Source of the DNA: Candidatus Nitrosocosmicus franklandus
GTDB taxonomy: Archaea; Thermoproteota; Nitrososphaeria; Nitrososphaerales; Nitrososphaeraceae
Assembly (NCBI RefSeq): GCF_900696045.1
Contig: NZ_LR216287.1
Span: 2,771,854 to 2,835,853, forward strand
Reading direction: 5' to 3'
Length of the DNA: 64,000 bases
Shown: positions 26,295-35,135 of the stretch, one piece after another
Position numbering within the stretch: the stretch's first letter is position 1
Layout of the letters: every line of letters begins with the position of its first letter
Position numbers and translations under genes: made by a program
Notes under the pieces: model-generated
Told to the model about the DNA's origin: nothing
The model's input: only the letters and a program-made list of their open reading frames with translations
The model's database searches: none

Positions 26295-27641
26295 TCAAGT
26301 TAAGTGATCGCGAGGTGGCTTAGCAAACATATTAGATTTATTCAAATGATAGTTAATAGCTAACGACGGGTCTTTCTGTCTTCCGGTTAATACCCCAACA
26401 ACAACTTCATCTTTTTTGATAATCTCTTTTTTACGCAATTTCTTAATCCCCGCTGGTACAGAACCTGAAGCCATTTCGCAGTCAAATCCATTCAATCCGA
26501 CCACAGCCATTCCATCGAGCATATCAATGTCATCTACTGATTCAACTATGCCATTTGTAAAATCAATGGTCCTCAGTGCTTTTGCGATGTTAGCTGGTTT
26601 TCCAATTTGAATTGCGGTTGCCAAAGTCTTAGGTGAAATCTTGTTGATATCCTGGTAACGATAAAACCTTTCGATAAGTTGTGTGTCAATCTTACCGCCA
26701 TTCCAACTAAGTTTAGAGTTATCAAACAATCCATTAACTAATCTATAAAAAGTATCAGCACCGTTTGCGTTGACTACCAAAACACGAGGAATTCTCTTAA
26801 TCCACCCCCATTTATAAAGTTCCATTAAGGCCTTACCACAGCTTGATATATTACCCAATGCACCACCAGGGTAGACAATCCAATCAGGAGGGTTCCAATT
26901 TAGGTGCTCCATAATTCTAAAAACAATAGTTTTTTGACCCTCGATCCTAAATGGATTGAGAGAATTAACCGTATAGCCACCTTCCTTCGTAGCATTAATT
27001 AATGACAGTGACAACGCATCATCAAAATTCCCATCAACTTCTATCACTTGGGCACCAAATTGAAATGCCTGACCAAGCTTACCTGGAGCTATTTCTCCTC
27101 GAGGTATGTAAACGTCACATTCTAAATCTTCATTTGAAGCATACATAGCAGCAGAAGCCGATGTATTTCCCGTAGAAGCACACACTATTTTTTTAACTGA
27201 CAGGAGTTTTGCATGGGTAACTGCAGCGGCCATTCCGTTATCCTTAAAGGAACCACTGGGATTGTAACCTTCAGGCTGAAGATAAAAATTTTCTGATTGG
27301 ATATCTACATAATTTGCAACCTTACTCATTTGATAAGGTCGTGATGATCTACCTTCCGATCCGTCTAGTGAGACTAAAAATTTGGAACATTCGTGGATAT
27401 CTTCCGTGTCAATACCAACAAAATTCAATAACTCACGATATCTCCAGACTCCACTTTCGTTGAAAATATTTCCCATGTAATTCCGTCTCTGGTAGAAGGT
27501 TTCTATAAGATTCTTGTTGGGAATTTCGTCGTATACAACATCTAATAGAAATCCACAAGAACAGCGATATATATCATTATCAATTGAATATTCAATCCCA
27601 CAAGAAGGATTAATACATTTTTTCTTTGCACCAGACCTCAT
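26295..27641 (-). CDS. thrC: Threonine synthase
   Basis: 448 residues. An N-terminal zinc ribbon with C9, C14, C27 and C29 is followed by a PLP type II fold. The Schiff-base lysine lies in NPSGSFKDNGMAAAV, followed by CASTGNTSASAAMY and the YPGGALGN phosphate loop. It converts O-phosphohomoserine to threonine. ATG start at 27641. The next gene is divergent. Confidence 0.93.
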   Translation of the reverse strand: MRSGAKKKCINPSCGIEYSIDNDIYRCSCGFLLDVVYDEIPNKNLIETFYQRRNYMGNIFNESGVWRYRELLNFVGIDTEDIHECSKFLVSLDGSEGRSSRPYQMSKVANYVDIQSENFYLQPEGYNPSGSFKDNGMAAAVTHAKLLSVKKIVCASTGNTSASAAMYASNEDLECDVYIPRGEIAPGKLGQAFQFGAQVIEVDGNFDDALSLSLINATKEGGYTVNSLNPFRIEGQKTIVFRIMEHLNWNPPDWIVYPGGALGNISSCGKALMELYKWGWIKRIPRVLVVNANGADTFYRLVNGLFDNSKLSWNGGKIDTQLIERFYRYQDINKISPKTLATAIQIGKPANIAKALRTIDFTNGIVESVDDIDMLDGMAVVGLNGFDCEMASGSVPAGIKKLRKKEIIKKDEVVVGVLTGRQKDPSLAINYHLNKSNMFAKPPRDHLT

Positions 27642-27694
27642 ATAACCTTAAATCAACTAACTATATTTATAAACGTAAAATAATTAAATTAATA

Positions 27695-28651
27695 GTGGTC
27701 AATCCATGCGATGAGATTCGATTTCTTTTAAATGAGGCCTGTAAAGCAGTTCCTAATGAATCCATTTTACTTTCAGGGGGATTGGATAGTAGTATCCTGC
27801 TATTATACATAAAACCAAGAAATGCGATCACTATTTCGATTAATGGTATGTCTAGTGATTATATATACGCATCCAAAATCACAAAGAAAATTGAAACAAG
27901 TCATAAAATCATTCATCCTGAAGATAATATAGTACTCGAGTGTCTAGATGAGCTTGTATCTGATTACAAGACTTTTGATCCAATATTTCTTCGAAACATG
28001 GCAGTACAATTGATTGGATTCAAAAAATTGAGCGAGATGAATTTTCGATCGGTAGTCACCGGTGATGGGGCCGACGAACTTTTCGCAGGTTATAACTTTC
28101 TACATAAATATAACAAAGAGCCAATTCTACTTGAATCCAAATTACAAGCCTTGATACAAAATATGAATTTTGATTGGATGACTTTGGCTAAAAAATATGG
28201 ATTGGATATCTACTGTCCCTTCTTAGACAAAGATATAATCAACTTTGCCAGATCTTTATCAGTCAGAGTTAAAATCAGAGAAAATAATGGAACAGTCTTT
28301 GGAAAGTACTTTCTAAGGGAATGTTTTGAAGATGTATTGGGAAAGGATATTGTCTGGAGAAAAAAAGAAGCTATGGAAAGTGGTTCGGGAATGTCCCAAT
28401 TTATGAACAGATTTATTATGAAAATTTCTGATGAAGATTATATAAATGGTTATAGGGCTGCTAAAATGGATAACGTAACAATTAGAGACAAAGAACATTT
28501 GTATTACTATCAAATATACAGGAAATATTTCCCAGCTCCTATAGATGATCCTGCAAATCAGATTCAAACTTATAAAATATGTTCTTACTGTAAATCTAAA
28601 TTAGGATACCATGGATCATTTTGCAAAGTATGTGGCGCATACCCAATTTAG
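27695..28651 (+). CDS. Stand-alone asparagine synthetase-like amidotransferase domain with C-terminal zinc ribbon
   Basis: About 318 residues from GTG at 27695. An upstream ATG at 27626 would run into thrC and across a TATA box (TATATTTATAAA, about 27662-27673), so I reject it. The PP-loop SGGLDSS lies at 27-33 and the asparagine-synthetase motif TGDGADELFAGYNF follows near 120. The N-terminal glutaminase domain of AsnB is absent, so ammonia, or another carrier, should be the nitrogen donor. The C-terminus carries a CSYC ... CKVC zinc ribbon, unusual for this family. Product is uncertain. Confidence 0.78.
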   Translation: MVNPCDEIRFLLNEACKAVPNESILLSGGLDSSILLLYIKPRNAITISINGMSSDYIYASKITKKIETSHKIIHPEDNIVLECLDELVSDYKTFDPIFLRNMAVQLIGFKKLSEMNFRSVVTGDGADELFAGYNFLHKYNKEPILLESKLQALIQNMNFDWMTLAKKYGLDIYCPFLDKDIINFARSLSVRVKIRENNGTVFGKYFLRECFEDVLGKDIVWRKKEAMESGSGMSQFMNRFIMKISDEDYINGYRAAKMDNVTIRDKEHLYYYQIYRKYFPAPIDDPANQIQTYKICSYCKSKLGYHGSFCKVCGAYPI

Positions 28652-28758
28652 AAATTTATGTTTTGTAACCGTAGATCCTAGTTACTCTGGTTACTCCTAA
28701 GGAATAAAATACATATTTATATATAAATTTCGACATTGGCATAAGGGTAAAAAAGTCA

Positions 28759-29421
28759 ATGTCTTTTAGCAACAAATGGATTAAACCACAAAATGAAATA
28801 GGTAATGTAGGTATGAAATTATTAGAGAACATCAAACCTCCATCTCCATTAAAACCACGAATAGAAGAAGCACAGAAGAGACTTCACTCGCAGATTTCAA
28901 AATTAGAAAGTATGTCTGCAAAAATGGAAGAAAAAGATCAAATCATTTTCAAGAGAATTATAAGTGCCATGCAAAATCACGATAGTCAATATGCCAAGAT
29001 TCTTTCAAATGAGCTTTCACAAATTAGGAAAATGAATAAGATGATAACATCAGCAAAATTGGCATTAGAACAAATCCAACTCAGACTGAATACTATTACC
29101 GAATTAGGGGATGTAGTAGTGACACTAAGCCCTGCAATGTCTGTAATAAAGAACATTCAAGGTGGATTAAACTCAATGATACCAGAGGCAGGACAGTCGT
29201 TTGGAAAGATAACTGATATTCTAAACGGTATTATGAATGATTCAGGACAAATACCTACAGCGTCCGAAATTAGTGGTAACACAGGTAGTGTGAGTGAAGA
29301 CGCCCTTAAAATCATAGAAGAGGCAAGTGCCATAGTAGAGCAAAATATGAAAGACAAATTTCCCGATTTACCAACTTCGGGACTGGATTCAAAGATATCC
29401 GAGAGCAATTCCTTATATTGA
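28759..29421 (+). CDS. cdvB: CdvB/Snf7-family (ESCRT-III-like) protein
   Basis: 220 residues of charged helices. The N-terminal basic amphipathic start and the long hairpin (LKPRIEEAQKRLHSQISKLES, then SQIRKMNKMITSAKLALEQIQLRLNTI) are characteristic of Snf7. The acidic C-terminal part ends without a clear winged helix. These proteins form filaments in archaeal cell division and membrane remodelling. cdvA and cdvC are not adjacent, so this is probably one of the several thaumarchaeal CdvB paralogues. A TATATATAAAT box lies about 40 bp upstream. Confidence 0.85.
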   Translation: MSFSNKWIKPQNEIGNVGMKLLENIKPPSPLKPRIEEAQKRLHSQISKLESMSAKMEEKDQIIFKRIISAMQNHDSQYAKILSNELSQIRKMNKMITSAKLALEQIQLRLNTITELGDVVVTLSPAMSVIKNIQGGLNSMIPEAGQSFGKITDILNGIMNDSGQIPTASEISGNTGSVSEDALKIIEEASAIVEQNMKDKFPDLPTSGLDSKISESNSLY

Positions 29422-29473
29422 GTACTCAATCCTAAATTTTTAGCCTAGGATATCTATTCTTAAATTTTATGAA

Positions 29474-29794
29474 CTACTCATTAAGTATTTTTTCAAGTTG
29501 TACTTTAATACGGTAGATTGTGGGATAGCTATAACCTTTTTCACGATATTTCTTAACCAGAATTTTCCAGTTTTTTAATCTTACTTTAGCTTGTTTTTTA
29601 GTTAACAAAGATGTTTCCATCTTTACGAAACTTTTTCTTCCAGGATTTAAATATCCACCTAAATCTGCTACATAGCGATTGTTGGAAAATCTAAGCCCTC
29701 CTAATATCACTTCCATTGGAAGCTTTTCAAAATAACTTTTTACTTCCAAATATTCGTTTCTGAAGGCATAAAATTCAATTTTATATTTTTTCAT
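29474..29794 (-). CDS. Hypothetical basic protein
   Basis: 106 residues, strongly basic, with a predicted alpha/beta N-terminal part (KKYKIEFYAFRNEYLEVKSYF) and a lysine-rich helical end (KKQAKVRLKNWKILVKKYREKG). No family is recognised; the charge would suit nucleic-acid binding. ATG start with a GAGGT Shine-Dalgarno-like sequence 5 bp before it. The 28-bp palindrome at 29814-29841 sits just upstream. Confidence 0.5.
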   Translation of the reverse strand: MKKYKIEFYAFRNEYLEVKSYFEKLPMEVILGGLRFSNNRYVADLGGYLNPGRKSFVKMETSLLTKKQAKVRLKNWKILVKKYREKGYSYPTIYRIKVQLEKILNE

Positions 29795-29813
29795 AATTAC
29801 CTCATGAAGGCGA

Positions 29814-29841
29814 ATATTTCATAATTCGAGTTTTGAAATGT
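29814..29841. repeat. 28-bp imperfect palindrome, copy 1
   Basis: This sequence agrees with the perfect palindrome at 34832-34859 at 25 of 28 positions and shares the TTCGA centre. It lies in the 54-bp gap between two minus-strand genes, 20 bp upstream of the ATG at 29794 and 8 bp after the stop at 29849. It could be an operator, a termination or processing hairpin, or the end of a small repeat element. Confidence 0.7.
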
Positions 29842-29848
29842 ATTCAAT

Positions 29849-30412
29849 TTAGAGTATTTTGAATCCAGAATAATTAATTCTATCAACATGTTGAACAATA
29901 TCTATCATAATCTGCGAAAAAGGATAGACATTGTCACTGTTTATTGTTTTACTATTTGATATCACATAATTTTTCAGTGGCTTGAGGGTATCTATACTTG
30001 AATAGGATACAATCCATATATTTTGGTGTAAGGGTTGTATGGCCTTTAGTTTTTCAACAACATTCTTGATTGTTTCATCTTCAGTTAAACAAAATTGGAT
30101 AATTATAACCTGTTCTAGGATCTTATAGATATCTCTTGCATTTGGTATCATTATTCCAACTTCCAATCCGTTGATATTTATTTTACGTTGTGAAGGTATA
30201 ACCATGATTGTTAACAAATAATGCATCAAGGCCTCAGCTAATGAAACCCACTCACCATTAGAAAGAGTCTTGCCGTTGGTTGAATTCATACAATTCTTCA
30301 GCAATTCCTCGATTATGAATTTTGAATTTTCATTTTTATTCAATAGTTTCTGTTTTATATTTAGTGAACCCATACGATCTATTTCCGAATACAGCAAATT
30401 TTTTAAATCCAT
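29849..30412 (-). CDS. Hypothetical protein
   Basis: 187 residues, ATG start, mixed helices and strands, no signal peptide or membrane segment. No known motif is visible. Composition and a closed, well-started frame support coding. The gap to the divergent bioA is 89 bp and very AT-rich, so the two probably share a promoter region. Whether it has anything to do with biotin is unknown. Confidence 0.55.
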   Translation of the reverse strand: MDLKNLLYSEIDRMGSLNIKQKLLNKNENSKFIIEELLKNCMNSTNGKTLSNGEWVSLAEALMHYLLTIMVIPSQRKININGLEVGIMIPNARDIYKILEQVIIIQFCLTEDETIKNVVEKLKAIQPLHQNIWIVSYSSIDTLKPLKNYVISNSKTINSDNVYPFSQIMIDIVQHVDRINYSGFKIL

Positions 30413-30501
30413 ATAGACAAACTATATAGAATTCTTTCATTATTAATCATTACACAAAAGGCAATAATTTTAATTATCAACTTTTTACACTAATATTATA
30501 A

Positions 30502-31830
30502 TTGTATAAGAATGATAATATTTGGTATCCATATACCCAGATGGCGGAATCCTCCAAAATTTATAAGAAACGAATCATCAAGTCAGGTCAGGATTTTCAT
30601 TTTGTAGATGAGCGTGGACAAAAATATTTGGACGGTATATCAAATATGTGGTGCAATGTATGGGGATTTAATGAAAATAATATTACGAATGCAATGATTG
30701 ACCAGATAAAAAAGATCCCTCATTCCACGATTTTTGGTTTGAGTAATCTTAAGTCAATGGAATTATCAAGGTATTTTTTGAAATTAACAAAGGGAATGGA
30801 TAAAATTTTTTATACAGATAATGGATCCTCTGCTATCGAATCAGCATTAAAGATTGCTACACAATATTGGAGTAACCAGGGAAAAGAGACCAAAACAAGA
30901 TTTTTATCAGTAAAATCAAGTTACCACGGAGACACTATGGGTGCTATGTCAGTAGGATATGTAGATTTATACTTTAAGAAATACAAGCATATACTTTTTC
31001 CCACAGTAACTGTTCCAAAACCGATAGGCAGTAGATTAGATGTTTCCAACAGAGAAATAGATACGGACCGTGTAATAGAAAAGACAGAAAAAATAATTGA
31101 GGAAAATTCTGATAAGGCGATTGCTTTAATTATGGAGAGCGGTGCCCAAATAGCTGGAGGAGTTAATATTTACCCTGCAGGATATCAAAAAAGAGTTGCC
31201 GAATTGTGTAGAAAATATAATGTTCTATTTATTTTGGACGAAATAGCTACTGGATTTGGGCGATTAGGTAACATGATAGAATACATAGCACAAGATTCGA
31301 TTCCCGATATAGCATGTTTTGGGAAGGCTATTACAGGCGGTTACTTTCCGCTAGCAATTACAACAGCTTCAAGAAAAGTATATGAAGAGTTTGAAGGCGA
31401 ATGGATAGATCAAAAGCATCTGTACCACGGTCATACCTTCTCAGGACATCCAGTCGGTTGTACGGCAGTAATTGAGAATATTAAAATGTATAGAAAAAAC
31501 AAACTCATTTCCAAAATTCGAAAAAATAGCAATCTCCTAGTCAAAAGATTAACGGAATTTAATCAATTCCCTATCGTTAGTAACATACGCGGAAAAGGTC
31601 TACTAGCTGCCTTTGATCTAGTTAAAAATGGAAATCCCATCAAAAGTATAAATGGAGCACCTATTTCTATGTTTATAATTAAGGAGTCATTAAGACGAGG
31701 AGTCTATTTGCGTTCCTTAGGCTCGACAATTGTAATAATCCCTCCCCTTGCGATTGATAAGGATTCTCTGGAAATAATATTAAATACACAATTTGAAATT
31801 GTAGCAGAAATTTACAAGAGTATTAAATAA
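30502..31830 (+). CDS. bioA: Adenosylmethionine--8-amino-7-oxononanoate aminotransferase
   Basis: 442 residues, TTG start. The N-terminal IWYPYTQM motif is the classic BioA substrate-site signature. It is followed by TDNGSSAIESALKIA, the YHGDTMGAMSVGY block, LDEIATGFGRLG and the PLP-lysine region ACFGKAITGGYFPLA. It transfers an amino group from S-adenosylmethionine to KAPA, giving DAPA in biotin synthesis. A TATTATAA box precedes it. bioB and bioF follow after an interrupting recombinase gene on the opposite strand. Confidence 0.95.
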   Translation: MYKNDNIWYPYTQMAESSKIYKKRIIKSGQDFHFVDERGQKYLDGISNMWCNVWGFNENNITNAMIDQIKKIPHSTIFGLSNLKSMELSRYFLKLTKGMDKIFYTDNGSSAIESALKIATQYWSNQGKETKTRFLSVKSSYHGDTMGAMSVGYVDLYFKKYKHILFPTVTVPKPIGSRLDVSNREIDTDRVIEKTEKIIEENSDKAIALIMESGAQIAGGVNIYPAGYQKRVAELCRKYNVLFILDEIATGFGRLGNMIEYIAQDSIPDIACFGKAITGGYFPLAITTASRKVYEEFEGEWIDQKHLYHGHTFSGHPVGCTAVIENIKMYRKNKLISKIRKNSNLLVKRLTEFNQFPIVSNIRGKGLLAAFDLVKNGNPIKSINGAPISMFIIKESLRRGVYLRSLGSTIVIIPPLAIDKDSLEIILNTQFEIVAEIYKSIK

Positions 31831-31834
31831 TTAG

Positions 31835-32425
31835 TCACAATAGTTTTAGATTCTTGTACAATGTAGTTTTGGATATTCCCAATTCTTTCGCTATAGAAGC
31901 TTTTGATTTATTTTGAGACAATAATGTTATTAATTCCTTATCATTTATCTTCTTTAATGGCCTACCTATCTGTTTACCCACTGATTTTGCTCGGATAATC
32001 CCGTCTTTAGTTCTTTGAATCAATAGCTCTCTCTCTCGTTCGGCTACCCACGTTAGAATACCCAACATTAACTTTCTAATGCTAGGTTCTGTTGTTTGTA
32101 GAAATGATTCTCGTGGGGAGCACGAGATTAGTGGAGTAAATCGCTCCACAGCTTTTATAGCTTCTAATGTATCCCAAAAGGTACGCCCGATTCTAGAGAG
32201 TTCATATACTAACACTGCATCAATTTCTTCCTTTTCAACTAGATTTAGCAGCTCTTTAAATCCGGGACGAGAAGTTGCAGCAGTCTTGCCACTAGTTGAA
32301 GAATCTTCAAAGTAGTCGAGGATCTGATAATCATGAGCTCCAGCCCATCGTTGCAGGGAGATTTTCTGATTCATCACAGTTTGATCTTCTGTACTCACCC
32401 TCAGATACGCAAATGCGTATTTCAT
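31835..32425 (-). CDS. Small serine recombinase (resolvase/invertase family)
   Basis: About 196 residues from ATG at 32425; TTG at 32431 is also in frame. The catalytic serine is in YLRVSTEDQ, with downstream SSTSGKTAATSRPGFKELL, the ELSRIGR arginine motif, and a long dimer helix (RKLMLGILTWVAERERELL). A C-terminal helix-turn-helix reads SKASIAKELGISKTTLYK. The domain is complete and looks active. It lies between bioA and bioB on the opposite strand, its stop 4 bp from that of bioA. Exact 43-bp direct repeats flank its 5' end. No transposase or TnpB is present. Confidence 0.92.
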   Translation of the reverse strand: MKYAFAYLRVSTEDQTVMNQKISLQRWAGAHDYQILDYFEDSSTSGKTAATSRPGFKELLNLVEKEEIDAVLVYELSRIGRTFWDTLEAIKAVERFTPLISCSPRESFLQTTEPSIRKLMLGILTWVAERERELLIQRTKDGIIRAKSVGKQIGRPLKKINDKELITLLSQNKSKASIAKELGISKTTLYKNLKLL

Positions 32426-32463
32426 AGACAAATTTTAGAAATCAGCAGTAAAAAAAAGGTAGT
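32421..32463. repeat. 43-bp direct repeat, copy A (overlaps recombinase start)
   Basis: It begins TTCATAGACAAATTTTAGAA and ends in an A8 tract plus GGTAGT. It is identical to copy B at 32491-32533, with a 70-bp period. This copy covers the first codon and leader of the serine recombinase. Candidate recombination or autoregulatory site. Confidence 0.85.
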
Positions 32464-32490
32464 CAATAATAAACGATAATTTGTTTAAAA

Positions 32491-32533
32491 TTCATAGACA
32501 AATTTTAGAAATCAGCAGTAAAAAAAAGGTAGT
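32491..32533. repeat. 43-bp direct repeat, copy B
   Basis: Exact second copy of the repeat at 32421-32463, separated from it by 27 bp of unrelated AT-rich sequence. It lies between the recombinase leader and the bioB promoter region. Confidence 0.85.
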
Positions 32534-32678
32534 GGATTTTAAACAGTTCATTTAACGGTCCTTTATTAAACTAGAATAAGAAACAAAGGAGTAGACGAAA
32601 TTCGTTAATTCTTATTGATCGGGATTTTTTAAAATACTAATATAGGTGAGACATAAATAATAAAAAAAGTAAGGATAA

Positions 32679-33659
32679 TTGACCAATTCAAATCGTGACT
32701 TTATTTTAAATATGATGTCAACAGTATTGGAAGGCCATAAAATTAAGTTTGATGATGCTCTTAAATTAATTCGTTCTGACGATGTGAATACCCTAGCTGC
32801 CTGTGCAAAAGAATTAACACAAAGATTTGTTGGAAATCATATAGATGTAGAAACCTTGATTAACGCGAAGTCCGGCACATGTCCGGAAGATTGTTCATTT
32901 TGTGCCCAGTCTTCTTTCAATAGCACGATCATAGAAAAATATCCATTGCTGCCCCCAGAGAAAATATTAGAGCAAGCTGAAAATGCATTGAAAAACGGTG
33001 CAAACAGTTTTTGTATTGTTTGTGCATATAGAGCCCCTCCTGAAAAAGATTTCCGACAAATTTGTGAAACAATCAAACTGATACGAAAAAACCTTGACAT
33101 CGAAGTTAATGCTTCATTAGGTTTCATGACCATGCAGCGAGCAAAAGAATTGAAAAGTTTGGGTGTCAAAAGATATAATCATAATTTAGAGACTGCAAAA
33201 AGTTATTTTGACAAGATATGTAATACACATTCTTATCAAGACAGAATCGATACTGCAAAAATTATTAAGAATGCAGGTCTAGAACTTTGTTGCGGGGGGA
33301 TCATTGGTATGGGAGAGTCTGTAGAACAGAGAGTAGAATTAGGGATGGCATTAGCATCACTAAACCCTGATGAGGTTCCCATAAATGTGTTAATTGGAAG
33401 AGAAGGAACACCACTACATGGCCAAAATTTCATAACTAAAAAAGAGATACTTCAAACGGTTGCAACTTTTAGATTCTTGATGCCCAAAACCATACTAAAG
33501 ATTGCAGGCGGACGAGAAGTTCACTTAAAAGGAGATGACAAAAAAATCCTACAGGCTGGTGCAAACGGAATAATTACAGGTGGTTACCTCACAACTCAAG
33601 GAAATAAACCCATAGATGACTTCAAGATGCTAGAGGAAATTGGTGCTAGACAAAAATAA
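32679..33659 (+). CDS. bioB: Biotin synthase
   Basis: 326 residues, TTG start. The radical-SAM cluster motif is C68-x3-C72-x2-C75 (CPEDCSFCAQS). Further BioB blocks are the YNHNLETA stretch, GGIIGMGES, VPINVLIGREGTPL and the C-terminal TGGYLTTQGN. It inserts sulfur into dethiobiotin. Its start lies beyond the 43-bp repeats, and its 3' end overlaps bioF by 20 bp, indicating translational coupling. Confidence 0.96.
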   Translation: MTNSNRDFILNMMSTVLEGHKIKFDDALKLIRSDDVNTLAACAKELTQRFVGNHIDVETLINAKSGTCPEDCSFCAQSSFNSTIIEKYPLLPPEKILEQAENALKNGANSFCIVCAYRAPPEKDFRQICETIKLIRKNLDIEVNASLGFMTMQRAKELKSLGVKRYNHNLETAKSYFDKICNTHSYQDRIDTAKIIKNAGLELCCGGIIGMGESVEQRVELGMALASLNPDEVPINVLIGREGTPLHGQNFITKKEILQTVATFRFLMPKTILKIAGGREVHLKGDDKKILQAGANGIITGGYLTTQGNKPIDDFKMLEEIGARQK

Positions 33660-34827
33660 CTTTACCTATTTTACAAATGTTTTAAACAAATTAAATGAAG
33701 ATTGTCTATACAGACATTTAAGAGTAGTTGGTGAAGCTATTCACCAAGGAAATACAAAGTCTGGAAATGATATTTGTAATTTTTCTTCAAATGATTATTT
33801 AGGATTATCTAAGAATGAAGATGTAATCAAGAAATTTAGAAATTTAAGTCTCGAGTCAGTATCGCAATGTAGTTCGAGATTAATTAGTGGTAATACTTTA
33901 GTCCTAGAAAAATTGGAAAAAGCGCTTTCTAAACACAGAAACACAGAGTCATCATTACTTTATCCAACGGGATACATGGCAAATTTGGGTGTGATAGGTT
34001 GTATTGCAGATAGAAATACGGCGATTTTTAGTGATGAACTGAATCATGCAAGCATTATCGATGCTTGTAAATTATCCAATGCAAAAACCTATGTTTTTTC
34101 TCACAATGACACAATAGAGCTTAAAAAGATGGTTACAAACTCGAGTGAGCGCAGAAAAATCATTGTTACAGAAGGAATATTTAGCATGAACGGCGGTTAC
34201 GCTCAGTTAGATGAAATATCTGAAATTGCTGAAAAATATGGATGTATCCTAATTGTTGACGATTCACATGGAGACTTCATAGTGGGTGATAAAAAATTGA
34301 AAAACTATTCGGGGACACCCAGCTTGTTTGGCGTTGAACAAAAGGTGGACATTCATATAAGTAGCCTAAGTAAAGGATTAGGTTGTTTTGGTGGTTATGT
34401 TAGCTGTCCACATTTGATTAGGAACTATTTAATTAATAAATCTAGATCATTTATCTTTACATCGGCTTTACCTGAATTTTTGTGCGAACTTGCTATGCTT
34501 TCATTAGAATTGGCAAAAAAAGGTATACAACAAGAAAGACTTGAGAATAATATTAATTATTTTCAAAAAATTGCACATGAGCAAGATATTCCTGGACTAG
34601 TACACGGAGTTCAAAGTCCTATTAACCCGATAATCATAGGAAGTGAGAAAAAGACTATAACTATTTCAAAAAAGTTACTAAATCGTGGATATTATGTTCA
34701 AGGTATTAGATATCCAACAGTTAAAAAGAATGAAGCGCAATTAAGAATTTCGCTCTCATCGTTGCATACTTATCATCAGATCTCAGCTTTGGTTGACAAT
34801 ATCAATCAACTGATAAGAAATTGTTGA
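33640..34827 (+). CDS. bioF: 8-amino-7-oxononanoate synthase
   Basis: 395 residues, TTG start overlapping the end of bioB. Signature regions are NFSSNDYLGLSKN, CSSRLISGNT, LLYPTGYMANLGVI, the VDDSHGDF PLP site and the Schiff-base lysine in SSLSKGLGCFGGY. It condenses pimeloyl-CoA (or -ACP) with alanine. bioD, bioW, bioC and bioH are not present in this window. A perfect 28-bp palindrome begins 4 bp after the stop. Confidence 0.94.
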   Translation: MVLDKNNFTYFTNVLNKLNEDCLYRHLRVVGEAIHQGNTKSGNDICNFSSNDYLGLSKNEDVIKKFRNLSLESVSQCSSRLISGNTLVLEKLEKALSKHRNTESSLLYPTGYMANLGVIGCIADRNTAIFSDELNHASIIDACKLSNAKTYVFSHNDTIELKKMVTNSSERRKIIVTEGIFSMNGGYAQLDEISEIAEKYGCILIVDDSHGDFIVGDKKLKNYSGTPSLFGVEQKVDIHISSLSKGLGCFGGYVSCPHLIRNYLINKSRSFIFTSALPEFLCELAMLSLELAKKGIQQERLENNINYFQKIAHEQDIPGLVHGVQSPINPIIIGSEKKTITISKKLLNRGYYVQGIRYPTVKKNEAQLRISLSSLHTYHQISALVDNINQLIRNC

Positions 34828-35135
34828 CTACATATTTCAAAATTCGAATTTTGAAATATAATATTTCTTTTTGAATTAATTACTCTATTATATTCTTATT
34901 TTATTAAATAAATACAACATCTAAATACATAGTTACATTATTGTAAATGTCATCAATAATCTATAACCTTTACTATTCTGTTATCATTATTATATAAATA
35001 CTATATACATAATTGTTACACTATAAATATAGTACATTAAAATGTTAAATCGATATCAGTTATGTTCAATGGTAACTATCAGATCCTACAAATAGTGGAA
35101 AAAAATATATCTTTATTTATACAATTTATAATGTT
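34828..35135. other. 308-bp gap between bioF and the nucleotidyltransferase operon
   Basis: Apart from the palindrome at its left end, the gap is over 75 percent A+T by eye. A TATTTATACAATTTATAA stretch at 35114-35131 precedes the TTG start at 35136 and probably holds the operon promoter. No ORF or structured RNA is evident. Confidence 0.5.
34832..34859. promoter_or_regulatory. Perfect 28-bp palindrome after bioF, copy 2
   Basis: The sequence is self-complementary over all 28 bases around the centre TTC|GAA at 34845/34846. It is 4 bp after the bioF stop and is followed at 34865-34873 by TTTCTTTTT. As RNA it could form a 12-bp hairpin before a U-tract, a terminator or processing signal; as DNA it could be a dimeric regulator site. 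A near-copy lies at 29814-29841. Confidence 0.7.

Noticed and set aside
27626-27694. Upstream ATG extension of the asparagine-synthetase-like gene
   Set aside because: It would overlap the thrC start and translate through a TATA box; GTG at 27695 fits better.
31835-32533. A complete insertion sequence around the serine recombinase
   Set aside because: There is no transposase, no TnpB, no terminal inverted repeats and no target duplication beyond the recombinase; only the local 43-bp direct repeats are seen.
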